The notes beneath the pieces were generated by a model that had not been told where the DNA came from, made no database searches, and saw nothing but the letters and a program-made list of their open reading frames with translations. From contig NZ_FCOK02000043.1 in NCBI RefSeq assembly GCF_001544555.2, forward strand, positions 1 to 64,000: 64,000 nt of DNA, read 5' to 3'. Positions 9,052 to 18,423 of this stretch are shown piece after piece; positions within the stretch are counted from its first letter, which is position 1, and every line of letters begins with the position of its first letter. The DNA is from Caballeronia udeis (GTDB lineage Bacteria; Pseudomonadota; Gammaproteobacteria; Burkholderiales; Burkholderiaceae). The position numbers and the translations under genes were made by a program.

Positions 9052-9969
9052 ATGAACCCCGTATCTTCTGACCTGAACGACCTCTATCTTTTTGCTCAGG
9101 TGATTGAGCATCGCGGTTTTACCGCCGCGGGAGAGGCGCTCGGCATAAGCAAATCCCATATCTCCCGCCGGATCACCGGTCTGGAAGCCAAGCTCGGCGT
9201 TCGACTACTTCACCGAACCTCACGCCGACTGGGTCTGACCGACGCAGGAGAAGAGCTGTACACGCATTGCCGGGCCATGATTGCCGAAGCACAGGCTGGT
9301 GAAGAAGCCGTTCGGCGCCGGACTGCCGAGCCCACGGGACTGGTGCGGGCCAGCATGTCCGTCGCGATTACAGACGTCGTGCTGGCTAAGTTGCTGCCCC
9401 GTTTCATGTTGCGTTACCCGAAGGTCCGACTGGCAATCGAGGCAAGTAACCGACAGGTTGACCTTGTCGAAGAACATGTCGATGTAGTGATACGCGGTCT
9501 CAGTTTTGACGTGGAGCTTTCCAGCCTGGTCCAGGCCCCGCTGGGCACTGCGCGCTGGGGCCTGGTGGCCAGCCCCGCGTATCTGGCGAGGATCGGAGTG
9601 ATTGGTGCACCGGATGCGCTACCTCACGACGATCTGTTGATCTACGAGTCGATCAGTAAGCCGGTGACCGTATTGCGCCTGATCGGCGCGAATGGCGATG
9701 TTTCCACACAGACGATTCAGCCCCGCCTGCAGAGCGACAATATCGCGGCGTTGAAGGAAGCCGCGTTGGCAGGATTGGGCATCGCGAGCCTGCCTCTCTA
9801 TGCATGCACGCGCGAAATCGAAGTGGGGACTTTGTGCGTCGTACTGCCGGAGTTTCGTTCCAGGGAGGGTCGTCTGGCCGTGCTGTTCCCGACGCGTCGC
9901 GGAATGATGCCCGCGGTACGCGCCTTCGTCGATTTCCTGAAGGACGAACTGCCGCCACTGCTGGGGTGA
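9052..9969 (+). CDS. LysR-family transcriptional regulator
   Basis: A 305-residue LTTR. The N-terminal winged helix-turn-helix covers about residues 5-65 (DLYLFAQVIEHRGFTAAGEA, then SKSHISRRITGLEAKLGVRL and LHRTSRRLGLTDAG). A linker helix and a periplasmic-binding-protein-like effector domain from about residue 90 to the end follow. The fold and length are normal. The effector is unknown. It is divergent from the exported YcaC-like hydrolase, the usual LysR arrangement with a target gene. It ends at 9969, well before the truncated GntR gene on the other strand. Confidence 0.93.
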   Translation: MNPVSSDLNDLYLFAQVIEHRGFTAAGEALGISKSHISRRITGLEAKLGVRLLHRTSRRLGLTDAGEELYTHCRAMIAEAQAGEEAVRRRTAEPTGLVRASMSVAITDVVLAKLLPRFMLRYPKVRLAIEASNRQVDLVEEHVDVVIRGLSFDVELSSLVQAPLGTARWGLVASPAYLARIGVIGAPDALPHDDLLIYESISKPVTVLRLIGANGDVSTQTIQPRLQSDNIAALKEAALAGLGIASLPLYACTREIEVGTLCVVLPEFRSREGRLAVLFPTRRGMMPAVRAFVDFLKDELPPLLG

Positions 9970-10180
9970 CACTGTCGGCTCACCTTCCCTTGTGGTGCAG
10001 CGATCGATTCTCTGACGACCCGATGCGGACGACGACGATCGGCATCGGGTAACCGAGGCCGCGTTGAGACTCAACTGGTAGCAAGATGACTGTCAATCCA
10101 AGGTCTGCATCAAGAGCCCATGAGTGATATCGACAGCCATGATCACTTCCAGGGTCAGCCACCTTAGGCTTCGTCGCGTT

Positions 10181-10710
10181 TCAATGGGCGCTTCGCTCGA
10201 GGAACGTCATTACCCGGTCCGCTGTCTCTTTTATTTGCTCTGAAATCAGTTGCGCGGCCAGATCCACGTTCCCCTTACGCAAAGCTTTTGTTATCTGCAA
10301 ATGAGAGTCGTCCCAATGCGTGCTTAGACCAACACTGGTCCAGGCGGGTAGCAAATAGCGATTGATACTCACGTACAAGATATCAATTTGAGCTTGAGCC
10401 CGAGGCCGCTGCGCCCTCGAATAAAGCATGCGGTGGAACTCCCAGTGCTCCTTTGCATGCGACGCGGGACTGTCTTCAGGTTCGCTCAACGCCAGCATCT
10501 GCTCGGCCACATCAAGGTCTGCATCGGTCAAGTTTGGCGCCGAACAACGTATGAGGTACGGCTCAAGCATCAACCGCAGATCCGTGATTTCCACAAAATC
10601 GTCAATCGATAGGGGCGCCACGACGACCCCTTTGTTGCGCTCATTTATCAGAAGACCTTCAGCCGTAAGCCGCTTGAGTGCTTCCCGAACCGGGACCGCC
10701 TTCAAGATCG
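10181..10710 (-). pseudogene. GntR-family (FCD) regulator missing its N-terminus
   Basis: From about 10710 downward the minus strand encodes the end of a GntR winged helix (VPVREALKRLTAEGLL, then NERNKGVVVAPLSIDDF) and a complete FCD effector domain with metal/ligand-binding histidines (KEHWEFHRMLYSRAQ and DDSHLQITKAL). The frame stays open upstream to about 10807, but those residues are the antisense of an IS6-type transposase fragment and match no GntR protein. The first two helices of the DNA-binding domain are therefore lost, and the gene has a non-native 5' end without a credible start. Inactive as a DNA-binding regulator is the simplest reading. Confidence 0.75.
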
Positions 10711-10725
10711 TCCCTCGGCAAGAAT

Positions 10726-10953
10726 GTGAAGATCCGCGCCGACTGGAAATACCTCTATCGCGCAGTGGACAAGGCCGGTCGGGCGGTTGATTTTCGGTTG
10801 CGAGCAAGGCGGCGGCGAGTCGCTACTTCGAAAAGGCCATTACCAGAATGGCGCGCCGGAGACGGTCACCATGGATAAAAGCGGGGCCAATCGGGCTGCC
10901 CTTCAGAGCATCAATGCCGAGTGGTAAACGTCCATCAAGATCCGGCAGGTCAA
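10726..10953 (+). pseudogene. IS6-family transposase fragment with frameshifts
   Basis: The plus strand encodes VKIRADWKYLYRAVDKAGRA (from 10726). After a frame change it encodes KAAASRYFEKAI (about 10806-10841), and after a second frame change NGAPETVTMDKSGANRAALQ followed by NAEW, an in-frame stop and SIKIRQVK. These are consecutive parts of the DDE core of IS6-family transposases. The start and the C-terminal third are missing. Two frameshifts plus a stop show an old, inactive fragment. Its left edge coincides with the point where GntR homology is lost on the other strand. Confidence 0.8.
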
Positions 10954-11289
10954 GGGAGCGCTCGCCGCAACGGCGACCGCTTGGTGTTGCACAACGCAAG
11001 CGGTAGTTGTCATGCGGCTTCTTGTCATTTTCTTTAACGCGCGATGGCGCTTGGTCGGCCAGCATCGGACGCTCCCTAAGTCTGTCCTAAGGGACTTGTT
11101 CTACTAATGAACAGTGCGGCTTCTGTACGCTCTCGCGGACCGCATAGTAAGCAAACTGCATCACTAGTTGTGAACAAAGTGTTGGCTAATAGCCGCGATG
11201 ACTTGAGGCTGCGCGCCAAGCTGACCTTTCAGTTAAGTTACTCACGTCAAATCGTTATTTAAAAAGAGACCGGGTTCTGGATTTTTCCC

Positions 11290-11730
11290 ATGGGAACTAT
11301 GTTTGAAGATCTGATAGACGATGATTTCTGGGCCCTTATTGAACCATTGATTCCTACGCGACCGTTGTCCGAGCGCCGGAGCGCCGGGCGTCCCCGGGCA
11401 CCGGACCGCGCAGTATTTTGCGGCATTGTGTTTGTGCTGCGATCGGGTATCTCGTGGCCCCTGCTTCCTAAAAACCTCGGCTATGGAACTGGCCAGATTT
11501 GCTGCCGGCGGTTGCTCGAGTGGCAAGAGGAAGGTGTGTGGCCAAGTCTTCAAAGAGTGCTCGTCGACGAATTGCAGCGTCGCGGCAATGCTGATGTGGC
11601 GAACGCGATCGTGGACAGTTTGTCGGTCCGTGCCGTGTTGTCAGGAAACAAATCTGCGGGGACTCTAAGAGCTAGCAAGCTTGTCAGCAAAGCCAGCGCT
11701 GACAGAAAACGGGCGACGCTCCGAGTCTGA
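11290..11730 (+). pseudogene. IS5-family transposase, N-terminal fragment
   Basis: Residues 1 to about 118 match the first open frame of IS5-family (IS427-type) transposases: DDDFWALIEPLIPTR, GRPRAPDRAVFCGIVFVLRSG, LPKNLGYGTG, LLEWQEEGVWPSLQRVL and VDSLSVRAVL. After about 11645 the similarity stops and the frame runs through unrelated sequence to a stop at 11730. The second half carrying the rest of the catalytic core is absent. The bases just upstream (about 11265-11288) may be the left terminal repeat, but no right end was found. Confidence 0.8.
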
Positions 11731-12039
11731 TAAGCGATTAAAAGGCCGGCTGCTTTTCGTCATGGAGCCGGACTCGCCTATCTCGATTGCTGAGCCAAAA
11801 GCAGTTCTGCGTTTCGAGCGCCGGCGTGGGTGAAAACCACAGGTTGATCGCACACCCTCCACGACCCATTGTCCGTGCCTTCGCCAGTAATGTCTGGCTA
11901 GTCGAGTCGAGGACCGTTCGAGGATTTCGCACAATCTGAACGCGCCGAACGCCAATCACATTGCTTAGGATATCAAACCTCGTGCAACAAGAACCCTGAC
12001 GTACGAAATTCCAGGATATATCGACACCACGGGTTGCAA
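11731..12039. other. Region without a recognisable gene
   Basis: About 310 bases lie between the IS5 fragment and the end of the methyltransferase gene. Short frames on both strands show no family resemblance. It is probably decayed accessory DNA. Confidence 0.4.
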
Positions 12040-12963
12040 TTACGAAAGCGGCTTCCGAGCCGTGAGATACGCTATCCGGTCCGCGGTAACGAACTGCCGT
12101 GCCTCTACCCTTGGACGAAAGATCGCCTCGAACAATTCACGCTCTTCAGTGGAGAAGCGTTCCGCGAGAATGCGGCCGAGTGGCGGTGCCCAGGGGTGAG
12201 GCGAACTGCCCAGAAATACCTCCCACGAGTGCACAGTCGACGGGAAAACATCAACGTGAAACTCCATGTGGATATCAGTGAACCCGACGTCCAGCGCGAA
12301 GCGAACCAAATCGCGTTCACTGAAATTTGTGAGAGGATTGCTGGCAATTCTTTCTTCCGTGTCGGGAAACTGTGCGCCTTTCCAACGACTGAGAAGAGGA
12401 AAGAAGCGATCGTCCAATCCCGGGGGCTGAGCGTCTACCAATTGTTTTAATGAGGCAGCTTCAAACGCATCGTCTCGAAGGATGGGTTCGCCGATCGACA
12501 GTCGTCCTCCAGGCTTAAGAACACGGAGGAACTCACGAAGTGCTTCCACCTTATCTGGAACGTAGGCAAGCACCGCGCGCGTGGTAACAACGTCGACGGA
12601 CACGTCGTGGATGTCCTTTAACGCGCCCGCCGGACATTCAATAAATCTGCACTGGCTCTGAACATTCCTTTGAATCGCCAGCGCTTCAACATGACGCAGT
12701 AACGGTGCCGATATATCAGTGAGGATAACGCGAAGTGATGGGCCGATTGTGTCTATGGCCCGAAAAGCCATCAGTCCGTCGCCCGTCCCTATGTCGACTA
12801 GTGTCATCCCGGCAGAAAGTCGGGCACCGTCCAGAACTCGATCTGCGATTGGGTCAATCGCGGCGCGCAACATCTGTTCGTATTCGGGATCGTTACCAAA
12901 GCGCGTGTGCAAGAGCCATTCAGACCAGACATCCGTTTGAGATTCGTTTGGCTCGGTGTTCAT
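12040..12963 (-). CDS. Class I SAM-dependent methyltransferase
   Basis: A 307-residue methyltransferase. Motif I, the SAM-binding loop, is LVDIGTGDGLMAF near residue 55. ILTDISAPLLRHV follows as the acidic loop. FIECPAGAL, VVTTRAVLAYVPDK and FLRVLKPGGRLSIGEPIL complete the Rossmann core typical of UbiE/type-11 methyltransferases. The C-terminal 130 residues are a family-specific cap that probably sets substrate choice. The substrate is unknown. It is transcribed away from the histidine kinase at 13390, with more than 400 bases between them, and its other side is IS debris, so it appears to be a single-gene unit. Confidence 0.88.
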   Translation of the reverse strand: MNTEPNESQTDVWSEWLLHTRFGNDPEYEQMLRAAIDPIADRVLDGARLSAGMTLVDIGTGDGLMAFRAIDTIGPSLRVILTDISAPLLRHVEALAIQRNVQSQCRFIECPAGALKDIHDVSVDVVTTRAVLAYVPDKVEALREFLRVLKPGGRLSIGEPILRDDAFEAASLKQLVDAQPPGLDDRFFPLLSRWKGAQFPDTEERIASNPLTNFSERDLVRFALDVGFTDIHMEFHVDVFPSTVHSWEVFLGSSPHPWAPPLGRILAERFSTEERELFEAIFRPRVEARQFVTADRIAYLTARKPLS

Positions 12964-13389
12964 TTATGGCAGACATCTCAGGGCAGAAATTGGTGTCGAG
13001 CCGCCAGCCGCAAGGTTGCGTAGAGGTGGTTGGAGCAACACGCGCGGCTCGAATCAGAAACTTCTGCGGATCCAGTCGCGCAGTAAGCAAACAGACGATA
13101 AGGTCAGTGTCTTAGCTGACGCTTAGGGACCTGCGAGGAACGTGCGAGGGACGTGCGGTTTCGACCACTTATGCGTCAATCAGGACGTGTTTCATTGCCG
13201 ATTTGACCCTGCATTTTTATCGCGAGAAAACCGAACCTCCACCATTTCTCCTTCTTTTGTTCACTCTCGGTGCGCATTGATCGACTACGATCTGAGTCTA
13301 ATGATCGGGATCATCCAACCCGATCTATCTGCGCTCAGTCACTCCAGGCCGCGCTCACAGCGTTTGCAGTCGACCACCCCCTATACGAC
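12964..13389. other. Divergent intergenic region
   Basis: This 426-base gap separates the methyltransferase and the orphan histidine kinase and must hold both promoters. The frame of the kinase is open upstream to 13270, but that extension is not shared by its paralogue at 32725. A short direct repeat (ACGTGCGAGGGACGTGCG) lies at about 13140. No gene is recognised. Confidence 0.45.
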
Positions 13390-14745
13390 ATGCTTGATCA
13401 TTGGATTCGCAGTTTGTCCGCACGCCTGTGGGTTACCAGCGTTGCTGCGCTCGCGGTCTGCATGAGTCTGCTGGCCGCCCTGGTCGTCTACGCGTTCAGC
13501 CACTTTCCCGAGCAGACGATTGGGCGACATGAACAAATAGAAAGAGCTGAGGATGTCGTGAAGGGGCTTGGTTTTGACAACGCCGGCCGTCCAGTCTCGG
13601 TACAGCCTTCCGAGCAAACGGCGTGGCTGTTCAAGGTGGTGTCCAGTGAACTGAAGTATCGTGTACTCGACGAGCAGGGAAGCGTGTTGCTCGCATCGGG
13701 TGACGCACAGGACCGTACCCCCTGGATTGCCGGGGATCCTTTTCAAGCCGCCGGCAAGATCGAGCAGGTAGCGATCGGCAGTAGACCGTTTGACGTCGTA
13801 ACGCTTCAGGTTCCGCACGGGCATGACGTGTTCTATGCCCAATCCGCAATGAGTGCGCGCTTGATCGACGCCATGATTGGCGCAAAGGTCAAACAGATTC
13901 CGGCCATCGTCAAGATTACGATCTTTGCTGCAACGATCATCTTTGGGTTGACGCTGACCGTAACCTTGCATCGGGCACTCAGGCCGCTCAGGGAGGCATC
14001 GGGCGCCGCCGCGCTGATCACACCGCACAACTTGACCGCGCGCCTTTCGCCCAAGGGCGTTCCCAGTGAGATCAAGCCGCTCCTCAACGCCTTCAACGAA
14101 GCGCTTGGCAGACTTGAAAACGGTTTCTCTGTCCAGCAACAATTTCTTGCGTCAGCCGCACACGAACTTCAAACGCCGCTCACATTGATCCGCGGTCAGA
14201 TTGAGCTGGAGCCAGAAATCAAGCATAGAGAACTGCTATTTCGCGAGGTCGATCTGATGGCCCGGCAAGTTCGGCAGTTGTTGCATCTCGCCGAAGTCAG
14301 CGAACCGCAGAACCTCAGCTTTGGCGAGGTCGATAGCGTTGACGTTGCGCGGGACGTCGTGGCGTATCTGTCACGCAAGGCCGACCGGGAGCAAGTGAAA
14401 ATCCGACTTCAGGTTCCGGTTGCGCCTGCGTCGATCTGGGCAGATAGGAGCGCGCTGTTTATCCTGCTCAAGAATATTGTCGAGAATGCGATTAATGCTT
14501 CGCCACCCAATAGCGTCGTATCGCTGATCGTCGACAATGCCTCGATTCAGGTCCAGGACCAGGGGCCCGGCATCAACCAGGACCACCTTCCGTTCCTTTT
14601 CAAGCGGTACTGGCGCGCTCCGGATAGCAGTCACGACGGTGCGGGACTAGGACTGGCTATCTGCAAGGAAATTGCCACTGCTCACGAATGGCAGCTGACA
14701 GTGAGCAGCCTGATTTCAGGAACCAGATTTACTGTATGGCTTTAA
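13390..14745 (+). CDS. Orphan membrane sensor histidine kinase
   Basis: A 451-residue sensor kinase. It has TM1 at about residues 14-37, a periplasmic sensing domain of about 130 residues, TM2 at about 178-197 (IFAATIIFGLTLTVTL), a HAMP linker, a dimerisation domain with the phospho-acceptor His in SAAHELQTPLTLIRG, and a HATPase domain with the N box NIVENAINASPP, G1 DQGPGI and G2 GAGLGLAICKEI. ATG at 13390 aligns exactly with the start of a paralogous kinase at 32725 (WIRSLS-RLWVTSVAALA in both). No response regulator lies next to it, so it is an orphan here. It may talk to the regulators at 31-32 kb. Confidence 0.92.
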   Translation: MLDHWIRSLSARLWVTSVAALAVCMSLLAALVVYAFSHFPEQTIGRHEQIERAEDVVKGLGFDNAGRPVSVQPSEQTAWLFKVVSSELKYRVLDEQGSVLLASGDAQDRTPWIAGDPFQAAGKIEQVAIGSRPFDVVTLQVPHGHDVFYAQSAMSARLIDAMIGAKVKQIPAIVKITIFAATIIFGLTLTVTLHRALRPLREASGAAALITPHNLTARLSPKGVPSEIKPLLNAFNEALGRLENGFSVQQQFLASAAHELQTPLTLIRGQIELEPEIKHRELLFREVDLMARQVRQLLHLAEVSEPQNLSFGEVDSVDVARDVVAYLSRKADREQVKIRLQVPVAPASIWADRSALFILLKNIVENAINASPPNSVVSLIVDNASIQVQDQGPGINQDHLPFLFKRYWRAPDSSHDGAGLGLAICKEIATAHEWQLTVSSLISGTRFTVWL

Positions 14746-14872
14746 ATGCGCGTAACGCTATTGATGTACTGAGCTTCATGGCATCCGTTCCCGCCGTCCG
14801 TTGAACACAAGGTCATGTTCAATGCATTCGACCTACCCGTTACTTACCTGTCCGACGTTTTTAAGGGCACTC

Positions 14873-15598
14873 CTATGGAGCGGCATCCGTGTAGACGGGA
14901 AGCTTTTCAGCATCGTCCGGCCTCGGGGAGGAAAGCGCCTTGCGCCGACGCAGATAAAGATCACGTGTGAATGAATACTGGTCGAGGGCAGCTTGCGAGA
15001 GTAAGTTGGTGGCGCCCAACAAATCGGCGCGCTCGCTCACGAAATGCACACCGGTAACGGATGCTTGCACCGCGAACGGCGCTGCCGAGAACGGGGTGAG
15101 CACGCTTGAGACCGCGACATTGCTGACGTCACGCACGCTGCTCGGGCCAAACAGCGGCAGCACGAGGTAAGGGCCAATCGGCACGCCATAGTGCGCGAGC
15201 GTGAGTCCGAAATCCTGATGGTGCTTAGGCAGGCCTGCCGGGGTTGCAAAGTCGATGAACCCGGCAATACCAAACGTCGAGTTGAACGCGAAGCGCATCA
15301 GGTCTTCGGTGGCGTCGGTTGGTTTCAACTGCAGCGTGTCGTTAGCGAAGTTGCCGATGTCACCCAGGTTCGAAAAGAAATTGCTAACAGCGGTCCGGAC
15401 AGGCGACGGCAGGACCTTCTGATAAGCGGTCGCCGCGGGCTTGGCGACGTACTTGTCGAGCTTGCCATTAAAGGAGTAGATCGTACGGTTCATTGGCTCG
15501 AGCGGATCGCCGGCCGTGCGCTGTGGGCCGGTCGCGCATCCACAAAGCAGGATCGACGCAGCGATCGTCGCGAGCGCGCTGCTGCAGCGGTAGTTCAT
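14873..15598 (-). CDS. mlaA: MlaA/VacJ-family outer-membrane lipoprotein
   Basis: A 241-residue lipoprotein of the Mla system, which removes misplaced phospholipids from the outer leaflet of the outer membrane. A lipoprotein signal peptide ends in ILLCGC (Cys near residue 20). The family hallmarks follow: DPLEPMNRTIYSFN, FFSNLGDIGNFANDTLQ, FNSTFGIAGFIDFATPAGLP and DFGLTLAHYGVPIGPYLVLP. The start at 15598 has AGGAG six bases upstream. No mlaFEDCB genes lie nearby, so this is a stand-alone copy; many beta-proteobacteria carry mlaA apart from or in addition to the transporter operon. Confidence 0.93.
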   Translation of the reverse strand: MNYRCSSALATIAASILLCGCATGPQRTAGDPLEPMNRTIYSFNGKLDKYVAKPAATAYQKVLPSPVRTAVSNFFSNLGDIGNFANDTLQLKPTDATEDLMRFAFNSTFGIAGFIDFATPAGLPKHHQDFGLTLAHYGVPIGPYLVLPLFGPSSVRDVSNVAVSSVLTPFSAAPFAVQASVTGVHFVSERADLLGATNLLSQAALDQYSFTRDLYLRRRKALSSPRPDDAEKLPVYTDAAP

Positions 15599-15914
15599 GG
15601 GGAACTCCTGGAAGACGTTGACGAAGACAGGACGCGATGCCCCGGATGAGTGGAACTCCAGCATCGAAATCATCATCGGCCACGGCGACTTACTGTTTAC
15701 TTACCGGGATGTCGAAAGACCAGGCCCTCTCGCACCCCGTGAGGTCATTGCAAACTGTAAGTACCGGAGACGCGGACACCACGCCCGCACTGTCGTTTGG
15801 TTTTGCTATCGCACATCATGTGCTGGGCGTGTCGCCCTCCTGCGCGATCGAAGGATCAGTGAGCTGTTTTCGGCCTCGCGCTCGTCGATCCAACGCTAAT
15901 CGCCGCACGACTAT
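15599..15914. other. Intergenic gap
   Basis: This 316-base gap lies between the mlaA start and the end of the kinase gene, both on the minus strand. It probably holds the mlaA promoter. No gene or clear terminator was recognised. Confidence 0.4.
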
Positions 15915-17231
15915 TCAAAACGTCACGGTCACGCGCAAGCCGGTTTGACCGGCGGTGGCCAATGCTATTTTCGCGCCCACTTTCGTCGCGATCGATTGCA
16001 CGATCGACAATCCAAGGCCGGAGCCGCTTTGATCGGTACCAAGCACACGATAAAACCGGTCAAACACGCGCTCTCGTTCGCTTTCCGGTATGCCCGGCCC
16101 CGTATCATCGACTTGAATCTCCGTCGCTCCTCGAGCCGTTATAACTTTCAAATCGACCTGTCCACCGGTTGGCGTGTATCGGATCGCGTTGTCGACGAGA
16201 TTCTTGACCAGCGTCACCAGGTCGGTCTCGCCGACTGAAACGAAGGCATCATGGTCTCCCTCTACGCCGAGGTCCACCCCCTTCTGCTCAGCCAGTGGCA
16301 ACAGGTCTTCAATCACCTGCCTGAATACTTTCCTTATCGAAGTTTTTGCCGAAAACTGATCACCGCCATCCTGAACCCGAGCTAATGTCAGGAGCTGTTC
16401 CTGGAGTGCACGCGTACGTGCTAGTCCACCGCGCAGCGTGTCAAGGCGTTCACGTGCCTGCTGCGGCATCTCCGACGCGCTCAATCGTTCCGCCTGTAGG
16501 GACAGCGCAGTAAGGGGCGAACGGAGTTCGTGGGCGGCATCTGCAACGAAGCGCCTTTGTAACGCGGCAGACTCTGAAACACGAAGGAGCAATCCGTCAA
16601 TTGCCTTGACGAACGGCAGGATCTCACCAGGTATATTCCCTTTGAACGGATAGCCGAGCGCGGAGATGTCGTGCTCTGAGCGTTCATCGAGTTCGGCCGA
16701 TAGTTGCATCAACGGCCTGAACGTCCGCCGCATCAAAAAAGCGACTATCGCGAGCAACACGGGAACCAGAACCGCGAAAGGGATCAGAGTGGCGAGCGCA
16801 TTGTTGCGAGCGATCTCGGTCCGGTCCGCGGTTTCTTGTGCAACCACAATCCGTGTAATCGAATTGAGCGGCCTCACCAAAAGCCTCCAGCGCTCGTCCC
16901 CAATGCTGATCGTGTGGAGACCATCTGGCATTGACCTGGGAATGCTGAAAGGGTCCTGCTCAGCGGTTAAAGTCTTCACGACGATTTTTGCACGAGGTTC
17001 GCTGTCGGGGATGTACCGCTGCGATCCGGCCTCCATAGCTGGCAGGTTACTCGCCGTGATCAGGGAAGCGACCTGCTTCAGTTGGCTGTCCTGCAGCTGA
17101 TTGGCTTCATGCAATGCCAGGCTATAGGACAAGCAGGCACCGAGAACGGCGAGGATGACAATCGCAATGGCGAGCCAGACCGACAGCCGAACGCGCAGTG
17201 ACTGGCTTAGTGCTCCTTGGAAACCAACCAT
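15915..17231 (-). CDS. QseC/PmrB-like sensor histidine kinase
   Basis: A 438-residue inner-membrane kinase. It has TM1 at about residues 15-37, a short periplasmic domain, TM2 at about 145-165 (LATLIPFAVLVPVLLAIVAF), HAMP, the H box FVADAAHELRSPLTALSLQ, the N box NLVDNAIRYTP, G1 DDTGPGIP and G2 SGSGLGLSIVQSI. This is the typical QseC/TctE-like domain order. The gene overlaps the upstream response regulator by 25 bases, so the two are translationally coupled. The short sensor domain with paired acidic residues is compatible with cation, peptide or pH sensing, but the signal is not evident. Confidence 0.92.
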   Translation of the reverse strand: MVGFQGALSQSLRVRLSVWLAIAIVILAVLGACLSYSLALHEANQLQDSQLKQVASLITASNLPAMEAGSQRYIPDSEPRAKIVVKTLTAEQDPFSIPRSMPDGLHTISIGDERWRLLVRPLNSITRIVVAQETADRTEIARNNALATLIPFAVLVPVLLAIVAFLMRRTFRPLMQLSAELDERSEHDISALGYPFKGNIPGEILPFVKAIDGLLLRVSESAALQRRFVADAAHELRSPLTALSLQAERLSASEMPQQARERLDTLRGGLARTRALQEQLLTLARVQDGGDQFSAKTSIRKVFRQVIEDLLPLAEQKGVDLGVEGDHDAFVSVGETDLVTLVKNLVDNAIRYTPTGGQVDLKVITARGATEIQVDDTGPGIPESERERVFDRFYRVLGTDQSGSGLGLSIVQSIATKVGAKIALATAGQTGLRVTVTF

Positions 17232-17869
17232 CCCACGCCTCTGACATTTTTGATCGCGTCGGCACCTAGCTTTTTGCGAATCGAATGGATAATGAATTCA
17301 ACAACGTTGCTTTCGACTTCTTCGTTCCAACCATAAAGACGCTCCTCTATCTCCGAGCGTGACAGGATCGCGCCGGGTCGCATCATAAGCGCATGCAACA
17401 ACGCGAATTCCTTGCCGGATAAGCGCGTATGCAGGTCGTCCCGGCTTGCTTCACGAGTGGCCGGGTCGAGACTGATGACCCCATTTGTCATCACGGGGGT
17501 TGCGAAACCGCCGCGCCGGCGCACCGCCGCTCGAATCCTCGCCAACACTTCTGCCATCTCAAAGGGCTTCAGTATGTAGTCGTCCGCGCCTTCGTCAAGT
17601 CCTTCGACACGGTCCCCGACAGCATCGCGCGCGGTCACAATCAAGATGGGTACCTGAGTGTTCCGTACGCGGATCTCGCGCAAAACGGCAGTCCCGCTTT
17701 TTTTGGGCAGGCCTAGGTCCAGCAGTACCAGGTCGTAGGTGTGGGTTCGAAATCCAGATAGCGCGGACTCGCCATCGAGCGTCCAGTCAACGCCGTAACC
17801 AGCATCTCTAAGAGCCGCCTGCATGGATTCCCCTATCATCCTGTCGTCCTCGACAAGCAGCACTCTCAT
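17207..17869 (-). CDS. OmpR-family response regulator, QseB-like
   Basis: A 220-residue response regulator. The receiver domain has the acidic pair in LLVEDDRMIGES, phospho-acceptor Asp in LVLLDLGLPKKSG (about D51), the Thr in ILIVTARD and the Lys in YILKPFE. A C-terminal winged helix follows (SRSEIEERLYGWNEEVESN, then VEFIIHSIRKKLG and VRGVGWLV), typical of QseB/PmrA/TctD regulators. The ATG at 17869 begins the canonical MRVLLVEDD; a longer start at 17905 is unlikely. It is coupled to the kinase at 15915. Confidence 0.94.
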   Translation of the reverse strand: MRVLLVEDDRMIGESMQAALRDAGYGVDWTLDGESALSGFRTHTYDLVLLDLGLPKKSGTAVLREIRVRNTQVPILIVTARDAVGDRVEGLDEGADDYILKPFEMAEVLARIRAAVRRRGGFATPVMTNGVISLDPATREASRDDLHTRLSGKEFALLHALMMRPGAILSRSEIEERLYGWNEEVESNVVEFIIHSIRKKLGADAIKNVRGVGWLVSKEH

Positions 17870-18423
17870 GTGTTGACGTCCTTGGATGGGGCAACTGGTG
17901 TTCAAGAACCGACGCCCGTTGCACTGCTTTTTTCAACCGATGAGAACGGGAAAGCAGTCTGCGAGGATACGACGCGTGTAGGAAGGAATCGTCCAGCGTT
18001 GGGAGGACGTCTACTTCGCGATATTGACTTCACGCCAGGTTTGAGCAAAAGCGACGACGCTTGCAAAAAGGCGCGAATGAGAACGGTATGCATGAGCGGA
18101 CATGAGGGGTTAAACCGCCGCTGACGGAATTGATAAGCTATGACAGGTATGGACCAGGCTCCGCATGCCGGTGCAACCGATTCCAGAAAACTGCGTCCTG
18201 TGCACGACTACGCAAGCACCAGGTATTCGTCCACCCGGAAACGGGGTGGACGAATGCTTCTTACGTGCGATTGGCTTGAGTCTGCCAAAGTCTGTCTGCC
18301 AAAAAGTCTGCCAAAAACCTGTTTGCGGAAGAGCTTCCCATACAAGACTTAGGAAACACTTAGAGCTGCGATGATGACCTTATTGACCTACGGTTGCTCT
18401 TCGCTGGCCGGTAACGGTCCCGC
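17870..18423. other. Intergenic region with hairpin
   Basis: This 554-base gap lies upstream of the QseB-like regulator and downstream of the lipoprotein gene. No credible gene was recognised. It holds a perfect inverted repeat at 18225-18255 and three close copies of GTCTGCCAAA-like sequence at about 18283-18317. Confidence 0.45.
18225..18255. repeat. Perfect 12-bp inverted repeat (hairpin)
   Basis: ATTCGTCCACCC (18225-18236), loop GGAAACG, GGGTGGACGAAT (18244-18255). The stem is perfect and GC-rich, with a seven-base loop, but no T tract follows on either side. It could be a transcript-end or processing structure between the two minus-strand units, or a protein-binding dyad. Confidence 0.7.

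Noticed and set aside
10711..10800. A frameshifted N-terminal half of the GntR winged helix on the minus strand
   Set aside because: At first FPVGADLHILAEG looked GntR-like in another frame, but the opposite strand encodes clear IS6 transposase motifs over the same bases, which explains the sequence better.
17902..18352. Short genes in the gap between the QseB-like regulator and the lipoprotein
   Set aside because: Frames of about 60-85 codons on both strands overlap one another, lack ribosome-binding sites and match nothing recognisable.
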